This document shows positions 7,318 through 14,944 of a stretch of DNA of 64,000 nt, in pieces. Where the stretch lies: positions 1-64,000 of the forward strand of contig JAOUFJ010000010.1 in NCBI GenBank assembly GCA_029858255.1, in the 5' to 3' direction. The position numbers were made by a program, and so were the translations under genes. Under the pieces are notes generated by a model, which did not search any database, had not been told where the DNA came from, and saw only the letters and a list, made by a program, of their open reading frames with translations. Every line of letters begins with the position of its first letter. Within the stretch, counting starts at the first letter, position 1. The stretch comes from a candidate division WOR-3 bacterium (GTDB taxonomy: Bacteria; Hydrothermota; Tepidihabitantia; SM23-42).

Positions 7318-9326
7318 TCTGGTTCTTGTGCTTAGGGTTAATGCAAGACACTACTCTGAGCGACTCCATCGACATTGTCCGCTATCAGGCAACTACCATA
7401 ACGTATGACCTGGAACGATCAATCATAATCCTTAATGATTCATCTGTCATAACTTACAAAGATATCATGCTGACATCCGACAGCGCATACTACTACGTTG
7501 AAACAAATCACCTCGAGGCATTTGGCAGGTGCCATCTTAAGCAACTCGATGATTCCATACAGGGCAATTTCATTAGATACAACATCGAAAATCAGAAGGC
7601 ATTGATGACGAGCGGCAGGACTCAGATCGAAGAAGGTTTTATCGACGGGGAAGAAATCTATTGGATCGACGAGAAAACAGTCAACAGCTACAAAGGCACT
7701 TACACCACGTGCGATGATTCACCTCCTCATTATTATTTCTACTCGCCCAGGATGAAAGTGTACCTCGGTGACATGGTGATAGCGCGCCCGATCTTTCTAT
7801 ACATCCAGGATATTCCGGTCTTTGGTGCGCCATTTTGGTTTGTCCCTATATCCTCGAAAAGAAAATCGGGACTGCTGCCTTTTCGCATTGGCAACTCAGG
7901 CACGTTCGGTAAGTTTATCAGAGGGCTCGCCTATTACTTTGTAATATCCGATTACGCAGACATCACCCTGCAGCTCGATGCCTTGGAGAAAAAAGGAATA
8001 ATGCCACAAATCGAGGGTGTTTGGGATTACTCGCCTTTTTCCAAAGGCAAAATATTCGCATCCTACATTCGCGACACCGAGTCCGAAAAAGTCAGATACA
8101 ACATAGAAGCACGCAATGTGTCTGAACTTTTCCTACTGGGATCGAGCTTCAACTGCGATATCAAGTACGTGAGCGACAATAGTTACCGCCAGGACTATGC
8201 AGAAACGACCGCGATATGGCTGGAAAGGGAGATATCTTCGCAGGCAACGCTCACCCGCGTCATCTCCGGATTCAAGAACACCCTCACGCTCGAACGAAAA
8301 GAGGACTATACCGATACTACGGTCACTCTTAAACTACCTTATTATACTATGAGCGGTCCTTCATCAATGTTGTTTTCAACAATAAGTTACGCTCTTTCCG
8401 GACATGTCAGCAGGGATCGTCAGACCACCACTCAAGACACGATTGATGTATTGGGCGCTAATCTACATACTGCGCCGACGATCCAGCAGAATGTTCTTGG
8501 TATCGTCTCGCTCTCTCCAAGATTCGATCTGGATGTCGCTCTCTTCAACGAGGATACTTCAGGCAACAAATGGCCATCCCGGTTCGGTTATTCCTTTGCC
8601 ACAACTGCAAGTACGAACTTCTTCCGTGTCTTCGGTGTCGATATGCTGGGCGTACATGGACTACTTCACAAAATTCTGCCAAGTATTACATATGCCTACA
8701 CACCCGATTTTGATTTCGGCGCGTTTCCGAGGGTGACCGGTATTCCTTCATACGCACATACAAACAGTATTGGCTTCGGCGTGAATCAAGAAATTGAAGC
8801 GAAGGTAGGCGATGAATCAAAGAAACAAAACATACTGCGGCTTAATCTTAATGGCGGATATGATCTCAAAAGGGACTCGCTCTCGGACGTCAATTTTCTT
8901 CTCTCGGCACCGTATAACCCTCTGCCGTCTCCGGTCACAACTTTCAACACGCAGGTAGACGGCAATATCGATCCATACACGCGAGAGTATTCTTACACTA
9001 TCACGAATAATTTCGGCATGAAATTAGATTTTCTATCGCTGAATCTCGGGCAGAGTTACCGACGCGGAGGTAACTACCAGATATGGTTCAACGGTGATAT
9101 CAAACCGACCAGCAACTGGGCACTGACGTACTCGGCTCGCTACGATTGGCAAACGAAAAGTTTAGTCGACTACAGCTTCGGACTCGTACGCAATCTGCAC
9201 TGTTGGGAAGCAGTATTCAACTTCAATCAACTGGGTGATGACTGGCGATATGACTTCAAGATCAGGATTAAATCGATCCCTGAAGTATCAATAGGTAAGG
9301 GGTTACTCGGTTACGTCTTCGAGTAA
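7314..9326 (+). CDS. lptD: LPS-assembly protein LptD / OstA-like outer-membrane protein
   Basis: A 670-residue protein. An N-terminal OstA/LptA-like beta-jellyroll (about 20-130) has repeating IITYKDIMLTSDSAYYYVE and YNIENQKALMTSGRT elements. The LptD linker includes CDDSPPHYYFYSPRMKVYLGD and VFGAPFWFVPISSKRKSGLLP. A C-terminal beta-barrel with many aromatic strand ends follows. LptD places lipopolysaccharide or a related glycolipid in the outer leaflet, so this is evidence for a true outer membrane. The N-terminus is short (MIWFLCLGLMQ), a minimal signal peptide. The start overlaps the ATPase stop by 4 bases. The stop codon abuts that of a convergent ppiD-like gene. Confidence 0.9.
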   Translation: MIWFLCLGLMQDTTLSDSIDIVRYQATTITYDLERSIIILNDSSVITYKDIMLTSDSAYYYVETNHLEAFGRCHLKQLDDSIQGNFIRYNIENQKALMTSGRTQIEEGFIDGEEIYWIDEKTVNSYKGTYTTCDDSPPHYYFYSPRMKVYLGDMVIARPIFLYIQDIPVFGAPFWFVPISSKRKSGLLPFRIGNSGTFGKFIRGLAYYFVISDYADITLQLDALEKKGIMPQIEGVWDYSPFSKGKIFASYIRDTESEKVRYNIEARNVSELFLLGSSFNCDIKYVSDNSYRQDYAETTAIWLEREISSQATLTRVISGFKNTLTLERKEDYTDTTVTLKLPYYTMSGPSSMLFSTISYALSGHVSRDRQTTTQDTIDVLGANLHTAPTIQQNVLGIVSLSPRFDLDVALFNEDTSGNKWPSRFGYSFATTASTNFFRVFGVDMLGVHGLLHKILPSITYAYTPDFDFGAFPRVTGIPSYAHTNSIGFGVNQEIEAKVGDESKKQNILRLNLNGGYDLKRDSLSDVNFLLSAPYNPLPSPVTTFNTQVDGNIDPYTREYSYTITNNFGMKLDFLSLNLGQSYRRGGNYQIWFNGDIKPTSNWALTYSARYDWQTKSLVDYSFGLVRNLHCWEAVFNFNQLGDDWRYDFKIRIKSIPEVSIGKGLLGYVFE

Positions 9327-9337
9327 TCACTCGAAGA
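9316..9337. terminator. Hairpin spanning two abutting stop codons
   Basis: A 9-bp perfect inverted repeat (9316-9324 with 9329-9337) around a 4-base loop at 9325-9328. lptD stops at 9324-9326 and the convergent gene at 9327-9329, with no base between them. Each arm encodes the Phe-Glu C-terminus of one protein. It is a plausible bidirectional terminator, although no T run follows. Confidence 0.55.
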
Positions 9338-10676
9338 ACTTGTCTCGATAATCAACCAGTTCTTCCGGCGTGAAGATGCTCTGGCTAATCTGCTGGAGCA
9401 TCATCTGGCGCTTCCACTGCAGCACCCCGACCATTGACGAATCAAACTGGACTTCATTCTTTCGGTCACATCGTATTAGATAACCACTGTATCGATCGAT
9501 GACCGGTACAGAAATCTGTCCCTCCTCCAACGACGCCAATGCCCCGGCAAAGTGATCACCATACGTGCTTCGCAAGCCGAATAGGTTTTGGCTGGCGATG
9601 CCGGTGTGGAAGCGGACTATTGTATCTGACTGTGCGATCGATTCCATCGGTGTCCCGGAAACCATTTGTGTGTGCAGCCTGTTCAGATACTCAATCATGG
9701 CTTCCTCATAGGATTGACGTTCAGCCGCTGCTTTGACACGCGCGGATGCCTCTTCCAGAGAAGGTTGGTTTGCCGGTATCACCGAATCGAGGGCGAAAAC
9801 GTAATAGCCGCCCAGGCTGCTGAACGGGTGACTTATCTCACCCTCCTTCACATCATCAAGGAAATCGGCCAGTCCGTCGACGTTGCGCACAGGAAAATTC
9901 AATTCACCTCTATCAAGAGGGTAAGTCTTGAGAACGGTCAATCCAAAATCAACCGCGGCGGGATCGAAACCTATGTCCTTGGCAGCTTCTATGAAAGAAA
10001 GGATATTGTCCGCGATCTCGCCGATCGTTGTTTGTGAAGCCTGAACATTCGCTTTCACCACCTGTAAGTAACCAGGGCGAACACGCCTCATCACTTCAAA
10101 ACCGCGCGCTGCATCGACGATCCCAGACACTTCTCCGTCCTTCAGTCCTTTGTATACATCACGCATATAGGGTCTCATAACATTTTCATTTTCGAAGGTA
10201 TAATCGATGGTCGTGTCGTCGGAAACCTCTCGTGCTAATACCACAAAATCCTCGCCTTCTGCGACCATGGCGAGAAAATCCTCGAGACGCTGTCTGGCTT
10301 CCAGCGTATCGTAGGATGAAGGTTTGCGATCATAGAAAACATATTTGAGGATCTTGTATTCTGGAACGGCGAACTCATCGCGGTGCTTCATGTAATAGTC
10401 GCTGACTTCCTCATCGGTTACTTCAACGATGCCGCGCATACGGTTTATCTGCAGACTCAAGAAAGAGATATCATACATAGTACTGAACCCGGCAATGGAC
10501 ATGCTGTCGTCGAAAGGCGAGACCCATGCCATCGTCGATATGAGTGAACGGAGTTTCTCCTTCGGCAGGTTCTGCCGCAGCTGCATCTCGTACTGGTACA
10601 TCCACTGCAGACTCTGAGGTGATTGAATCAATTGATAGTATTTGTTCCAGTCGAATTCGCCATTTTCATCCTTCAT
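9327..10676 (-). CDS. ppiD: PpiD/SurA-type periplasmic peptidyl-prolyl isomerase, C-terminal part (frameshifted)
   Basis: 449 residues from the first ATG of this frame; the frame is open back to about base 10755. It begins with the SurA_N_3/PpiD chaperone region (ENGEFDWNKYYQLIQSPQSL). A parvulin-type domain follows (VTDEEVSDYYMKHRDEFAVPEYKILKYV, and ARQRLEDFLAMVAEGEDFVVLAREVSDD). A second, more degenerate parvulin-like half is at about 260-330 (VKEGEISHPFSSLGGYYVFALDSV). The codons just upstream of its ATG encode GINDEEIWAIIQNNPPPEIF, a hallmark PpiD segment, so the true protein begins in the other frame at 11029. One base appears to be missing near 10754-10756. It helps outer-membrane protein folding, which fits lptD next door. 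Confidence 0.85.
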   Translation of the reverse strand: MKDENGEFDWNKYYQLIQSPQSLQWMYQYEMQLRQNLPKEKLRSLISTMAWVSPFDDSMSIAGFSTMYDISFLSLQINRMRGIVEVTDEEVSDYYMKHRDEFAVPEYKILKYVFYDRKPSSYDTLEARQRLEDFLAMVAEGEDFVVLAREVSDDTTIDYTFENENVMRPYMRDVYKGLKDGEVSGIVDAARGFEVMRRVRPGYLQVVKANVQASQTTIGEIADNILSFIEAAKDIGFDPAAVDFGLTVLKTYPLDRGELNFPVRNVDGLADFLDDVKEGEISHPFSSLGGYYVFALDSVIPANQPSLEEASARVKAAAERQSYEEAMIEYLNRLHTQMVSGTPMESIAQSDTIVRFHTGIASQNLFGLRSTYGDHFAGALASLEEGQISVPVIDRYSGYLIRCDRKNEVQFDSSMVGVLQWKRQMMLQQISQSIFTPEELVDYRDKFFE

Positions 10677-10741
10677 TGTCTCTGCTTCAAAGATCTCCGG
10701 TGGTGGGTTATTCTGTATGATCGCCCAGATCTCCTCATCGT

Positions 10742-11029
10742 TTATGCCGATTCTTTCTTCTTGACAAGATCACTCCACACAATATCCTCAACGAGCTTCA
10801 TCCAGACCTCATCCGGTGTGATGTTCTTGTTCTCACTCTCTTTAAGCAACGTGAAACGCCTATAATCCTGGTATGACACTACCTGGTTTCCGATCTTGGC
10901 AATATCAATCTCTGGCCGGCTTCGAATACCGGTGATATCCAGCCCCCACTGGAAAAATATGAGGCCGGCGAATCCTGCCAGAGCAATAAATAGTACCAAA
11001 CGTGTTTTCTTGCGTAAAGTTTGCATCAT
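10742..11029 (-). CDS. ppiD: PpiD-type isomerase, N-terminal fragment (frameshifted)
   Basis: 95 residues: a short Lys-rich start (MMQTLRKKTR), one membrane anchor (LVLFIALAGFAGLIFFQWG), and the first PpiD chaperone segment (IAKIGNQVVSYQDYRRF, ITPDEVWMKLVEDIVWSDLV). The frame then stops after KKKESA. Shifting by -1 at the AAA codon (10754-10756) joins it smoothly to the frame of 9327-10676 and gives the expected DEEIW-x-NNPPPEIF. Most likely this is a single gene, 9327-11029, about 560 residues, broken by one lost A or a sequencing error. AGGAGG precedes the ATG. It lies 9 bases after larA and is probably co-transcribed with it. Confidence 0.85.
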   Translation of the reverse strand: MMQTLRKKTRLVLFIALAGFAGLIFFQWGLDITGIRSRPEIDIAKIGNQVVSYQDYRRFTLLKESENKNITPDEVWMKLVEDIVWSDLVKKKESA

Positions 11030-11038
11030 CTTAGCCTC

Positions 11039-12301
11039 CTATGTAGATGTAACTTTCGATCCGCTAAGCGAGGGAAGCACAGCCTGCCCGTTTGACACGA
11101 TCAATGTCTTAAAGCCATTGTGCTGCTCTTTTTTCACGGCATCGATACCCTGTTGTATACTATGAATGGGTGTGAAGCTGATTTCCTTCAATCTCGCCCC
11201 ATTCAGATCAGTACAGGCATAAACTCTATGCTGCTTCAGTATTTTGGCGGTCAGAAAAGCCCGGTGCCCGCCCACTTCGATTTTTTCCTCAGGATATTCC
11301 AAAAGTCCATCAATGTTGTTGTCGCGCATGAGCCGCAGGAACTCCTCATTGCCGAAACCTTCCTCACATTGACCGACGAGTATGATACTACCATTATCCT
11401 TAAGACCGAGCATTGTCAGGTTTATCGCCTTGTGTGTATGATAGAAATCTTTGTCGTTAGGATAACCGCCGGCCGACACGATCACGCAGTCTGCCGGTTC
11501 GGATATCATGATCCTTCGTTTCGTGACAAAATAATCGACGGCTTCGCTGAAGGCATGCGCGTGATGTCCACAGAAGATCTTTTCCGTTTCGCGATCCGGG
11601 TTCTCAACGACATTCAAGATGTAATCGACCCCCAGAAGGCCTGCGGCCTCATCCATTTCCCGGGCAATGATGTTACTTTCGATCTTACTCACGAACACTC
11701 CGTTGCGCACAAGTTTCTTGTGGTTGTTACGGATCGTTTCATATGACGCAACGCCGGGCAGAATCGATTTGCGGCCGCCCGAAAACCCGGCCAGATAATG
11801 AAACCCGATCCGTCCAGTGGTGATCACAAAATCGGCCTCGGCGACGCGCCGGTTTATCCCAACCTCAAGACCGGTCGAAGTCTTACCAACTACAATAACA
11901 TCACCGCGGCAGTCATGCTGCAGGAATGCAAAATCATCACATAATTTCCCGTACAACGCCGAATTCTCCTGCGCGATGTGCGGCCGGTGTGTCCCCAGGG
12001 CAACGACAAAAGAGATATTCTTCTCATCAATCCCCGCATCTACGAGTTCAGCTACCAGAAACCTCAAAATCTCGTCGTAATTCGTGATTTTCCTTGTTAT
12101 ATCAGACACAATTATAACAACATCTCCCGGCTTGTTGGTACGCAGAACCCTGTTCAAAGCACCGAGCCCGAGCGGGTTGGTAAAACTCTCCTTCAAGAGC
12201 ATCCCGAGCGGCCTCACCGCAGTGATCTTAGGCTCGGCTACGCCGATCAAACCGGGCGGAGGTTCGAAACTTATGGAACCATGTCCGTATTTCAAATCCA
12301 T
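11039..12301 (-). CDS. larA: LarA-family nickel-pincer racemase/epimerase (DUF2088)
   Basis: A 420-residue protein of usual LarA length. Signature elements are present: SDITRKITNYDEI, ALGTHRPHI, LQHDCRGD, then TTGRIGFHYLAGFSGGRKSILPG. The last carries the His and Lys positions that in LarA hold the nickel-pincer nucleotide. Lactate racemase is the founding activity, but the family covers many 2-hydroxyacid racemases, so the substrate is open. The cofactor-making genes larB, larC and larE are not in the window. It is divergent from serS and apparently transcribed from a leaderless promoter; the ppiD-like gene follows. Confidence 0.88.
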   Translation of the reverse strand: MDLKYGHGSISFEPPPGLIGVAEPKITAVRPLGMLLKESFTNPLGLGALNRVLRTNKPGDVVIIVSDITRKITNYDEILRFLVAELVDAGIDEKNISFVVALGTHRPHIAQENSALYGKLCDDFAFLQHDCRGDVIVVGKTSTGLEVGINRRVAEADFVITTGRIGFHYLAGFSGGRKSILPGVASYETIRNNHKKLVRNGVFVSKIESNIIAREMDEAAGLLGVDYILNVVENPDRETEKIFCGHHAHAFSEAVDYFVTKRRIMISEPADCVIVSAGGYPNDKDFYHTHKAINLTMLGLKDNGSIILVGQCEEGFGNEEFLRLMRDNNIDGLLEYPEEKIEVGGHRAFLTAKILKQHRVYACTDLNGARLKEISFTPIHSIQQGIDAVKKEQHNGFKTLIVSNGQAVLPSLSGSKVTST

Positions 12302-12306
12302 GGCAT

Positions 12307-12334
12307 ATTCTATCTAAATATGCGCTTGTGTCAA
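12307..12334 (-). promoter_or_regulatory. Promoter of larA, predicted leaderless
   Basis: On the minus strand TTGACA (12334-12329), 16-base spacer, TAGAAT (12312-12307), then 5 bases to the ATG at 12301. No Shine-Dalgarno. Confidence 0.75.
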
Positions 12335-12372
12335 CGCCAAGCGCCTACGGTATAACACGAACACATCTTTCA

Positions 12373-12400
12373 TTGACTTGCATGCAAAATGTGTTATAAT
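12373..12400 (+). promoter_or_regulatory. Promoter of serS, predicted leaderless
   Basis: TTGACT 12373-12378, 16-base spacer, TATAAT 12395-12400, then 6 bases to the ATG at 12407. This placement also argues against the upstream in-frame ATG at 12389, which lies before the expected transcription start. Confidence 0.8.
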
Positions 12401-12406
12401 ACTACA

Positions 12407-13675
12407 ATGATTGACCTCAGATTACTCAGAGACGACCCCGAAAAGATCCGCGCCGCACTGAAAAAAAGAAATTCCGACATCGATCTGGATAAGATCATAG
12501 ACATCGATATACAAAGACGGGCATGCATGACGGAGATCCAGGAAAAGAAAAGCAAGAGGAATATGCTATCCCAGGAGATCGCCAAGTTAAAACACCAAGG
12601 GGACGAACCGAAAAAGCTCATGGAACAGGCGCGAGCTCTTTCTGGCGAGATAAAGAAAAAAGAAGAAACACTGCGTGATATAGAGCAGGAGTTTGAATAC
12701 GCCGTGCAGTGGTTGCCAAACATTCCGAACGAAAAAGTACCGGTCGGTGCCGGTTCAGAAGCAAACAAATTCATCCGCGGACTTATTGAGGCGCCCGAGT
12801 CCGATTTCGAAGTCCTGCCACACTGGGATATCTGTGAAGCCCTGGACATTCTCGACCTCAAAAGGGCATCCAAGATATCCGGTTCGCGGTTCATTCTCTA
12901 CAAAGGGCAGGGTGCTTTGCTGGAACGTGCGCTCATAAATTTCTTTCTTGACCTCCATACCACAAAACACGGCTACACCGAAATATTCCCGCCAGTACTC
13001 AACCCTGCCGAATGCCTCTACGGTACTGGTCAGTTACCGAAACTGGAGTCGGACATGTATCGGTGCCGTGATGATGCTTTCTACCTAACACCAACCGCAG
13101 AGGTACCGCTCACGAACATGCACCGTGAAGAGATACTTCTCGAAAAGCAACTGCCTGTTCGCTACGTAGCATACACCCCATGTTTCCGCCGTGAAGCAGG
13201 ATCGTACGGCAAGGAAGTACGGGGCATCACCCGCGTGCATCAGTTCAATAAAGTAGAACTTGTGAAGTACGCCACACCCGACAATGGTTACGACGAATTT
13301 GAGAAAATGCTCGCGGATGCCGAAGCCGCGGTCAAAGCGCTTGAGCTGCCTTATCGCATAATGCTCCTCTGCACGGGTGACATGACTTTTGCTTCGGCCA
13401 TCACCTATGACATAGAAGTCTATGCACCGGGCATGAAAGAATGGCTTGAGGTATCATCTGTTTCCTGCTACGAGCAATACCAGTCCCGTCGGGCAAACAT
13501 TCGTTACCGGCGGTCAGCCAAGGGCGTGGATTTCGTATATACGATGAACGGCTCGGGATTAGCTACGCCGCGCACCTTCATCGCGATTGTCGAGAATTAC
13601 CAAACCGAGGATGGACGTATAAGAATACCGGATGTCCTGAAGAAATATATGGGGGCAGATAGCATCGGCAAGTAG
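12407..13675 (+). CDS. serS: Seryl-tRNA synthetase
   Basis: 422 residues, starting MIDLRLLRDDPEKIRAAL. The N-terminal antiparallel coiled-coil arm that grips tRNA-Ser spans about 25-105 (EIQEKKSKRNMLSQEIAKLK). The class II catalytic core follows, with motif 2 CFRREAGSYGKEVRGITRVH and motif 3 NGSGLATPRTFIAIVENYQ; LTPTAEVPLTN binds the serine. An upstream ATG at 12389 would add six residues but lies within the promoter, so I chose 12407. The small membrane protein gene starts 1 base after the stop. Confidence 0.97.
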   Translation: MIDLRLLRDDPEKIRAALKKRNSDIDLDKIIDIDIQRRACMTEIQEKKSKRNMLSQEIAKLKHQGDEPKKLMEQARALSGEIKKKEETLRDIEQEFEYAVQWLPNIPNEKVPVGAGSEANKFIRGLIEAPESDFEVLPHWDICEALDILDLKRASKISGSRFILYKGQGALLERALINFFLDLHTTKHGYTEIFPPVLNPAECLYGTGQLPKLESDMYRCRDDAFYLTPTAEVPLTNMHREEILLEKQLPVRYVAYTPCFRREAGSYGKEVRGITRVHQFNKVELVKYATPDNGYDEFEKMLADAEAAVKALELPYRIMLLCTGDMTFASAITYDIEVYAPGMKEWLEVSSVSCYEQYQSRRANIRYRRSAKGVDFVYTMNGSGLATPRTFIAIVENYQTEDGRIRIPDVLKKYMGADSIGK

Positions 13676-13676
13676 C

Positions 13677-14003
13677 ATGTTTGATTACCTGCAAAGCTGG
13701 TTGCGACAGATCGAAAATAACCACGGTGTCAATCCGGTAATATTTGCGATAATCTACTTCGCTGGTGTCATCCCATTCTGGTTATCCATATACAAAATAA
13801 TCAACGCCATGAAAAACAGAGATTACAGGAAGGCAGTCACATTCGGTCTTGTGCTCGGCGCCGTCATTATCGCCCCCTTTACTTATGTTGCGGTCTTCGG
13901 TCACAACCTGCCCGCGTGGTTCTGGATCGTCGCCGCGGCCATCATCTTGTACAGTGCCTATACCATTCTGAAACGCATCCGACAAACCCGGGCATTACCA
14001 TGA
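13677..14003 (+). CDS. Small three-helix membrane protein, unknown function
   Basis: 108 residues with three hydrophobic helices (about 20-42, 55-75, 80-98) and a basic tail (KRIRQTRALP). No family recognised. It is packed between serS and the ROK kinase gene: 1-base gap upstream, ATGA overlap downstream. It is probably translated with them, but neither neighbour suggests a role. Confidence 0.7.
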   Translation: MFDYLQSWLRQIENNHGVNPVIFAIIYFAGVIPFWLSIYKIINAMKNRDYRKAVTFGLVLGAVIIAPFTYVAVFGHNLPAWFWIVAAAIILYSAYTILKRIRQTRALP

Positions 14004-14938
14004 AGAACAAAGCCATCATCGGCATTGATATCGGCGGTACGAATATCAAAGCGGCCCTGGTCACCGGTCGCAAGATAGATCACCGGACCAGAGCTTCCAC
14101 CCGCGCCGAACTGGGTCCTGATATATCCATAGAACAGATAAAATCAGTTATCGAACCGGTCCGAAAAGCAGCAAAAGCAATCGGTATCGGCATCGCGGGC
14201 ATCATCGATTCGAAAAAAGGTCTGGTCAAATATTCGCCAAACCTCAAGGGATGGAAGAATGTGCCTCTCGCCCGGATCCTGCGGAACGCATTCGGCCTGC
14301 CGGTTTATGTTCTGAACGATGCGAATGCGATATGCCTGGGTGAATGGAAGCATGGAGCTGGTCGGGGACATGAGAATGTTTTTCTTTTTACGGTAGGAAC
14401 CGGCGTCGGCGGCGCAGCCATCTGTGAGGGAAAACTCCTTTTCGGAGCCCATGGATTCGCCGGCGAATTTGGCCATACGACGATCAACCTGGATGGTCCA
14501 AAATGTATTTGCGGACATCGCGGTCACGTGGAACGTTATGCAGGCGCCAAGTACATTGTGGCGCGTGCCCGGAGAAAGATAGCGAACAATAAGAGCTTAC
14601 TGGCAGGCTACGACACCCTGACCCCGGAAATCATAGCCCGCACGGCAAAGAAAGGCGATAAGGTTGCCCGCGAGGTGTTTGCTGAAGTAGGTCAGTATGT
14701 TGGCATCGGCGTCGCTAACATAATCGCCTTGTTTGATCCTGATATCATCATCCTCTCCGGCGGAATCGCGCGTGCCGGCAGCATTCTTTTTGAACCTGTA
14801 CGCAATACGGTCAGCAGAGCAACCTTGGGACCCGAACATCGCCGCTACAAGATCGTGCCGGCACAACTCGGCGACGATGCCGGAATACTCGGAGCTGCAC
14901 TCTTTGCCAAATTGACAGTGACCGGGTCGTCAGTATAA
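14000..14938 (+). CDS. ROK-family sugar kinase
   Basis: 312 residues. The ATP-binding motif IGIDIGGTNIKAALV is at the N-terminus; FTVGTGVGGAAICEGK is the second phosphate motif; VLNDANAICLGEW carries the catalytic Asp. The ROK zinc site usually reads CxCGxxGC; here it is CICGHRGHVE, with His in place of the last Cys, so zinc binding may be kept with a swapped ligand. Glucokinase (glucose to glucose 6-phosphate) is the most likely activity; N-acetylsugar kinase is the alternative. The start at 14000 overlaps the previous stop (ATGA); a longer reading from 13916 would overlap the membrane-protein gene and is less likely. Confidence 0.9.
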   Translation: MKNKAIIGIDIGGTNIKAALVTGRKIDHRTRASTRAELGPDISIEQIKSVIEPVRKAAKAIGIGIAGIIDSKKGLVKYSPNLKGWKNVPLARILRNAFGLPVYVLNDANAICLGEWKHGAGRGHENVFLFTVGTGVGGAAICEGKLLFGAHGFAGEFGHTTINLDGPKCICGHRGHVERYAGAKYIVARARRKIANNKSLLAGYDTLTPEIIARTAKKGDKVAREVFAEVGQYVGIGVANIIALFDPDIIILSGGIARAGSILFEPVRNTVSRATLGPEHRRYKIVPAQLGDDAGILGAALFAKLTVTGSSV

Positions 14939-14939
14939 T
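14912..14939 (+). promoter_or_regulatory. Promoter inside the ROK gene end, predicted leaderless
   Basis: TTGACA 14912-14917, 16-base spacer, TATAAT 14934-14939, then 5 bases to the ATG at 14945. It lies within the last codons of the kinase gene and would give the redox gene independent transcription. Confidence 0.75.
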
Positions 14940-14944
14940 AAGCA

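Noticed and set aside
10742-10770. Programmed -1 frameshift in the ppiD-like gene
   Set aside because: No X-XXY-YYZ heptamer or downstream stem is visible; a one-base indel or sequencing error is simpler.
11120-11746. 208-codon frame opposite larA
   Set aside because: LarA motifs are unmistakable on the minus strand; the antisense frame shows nothing recognisable.
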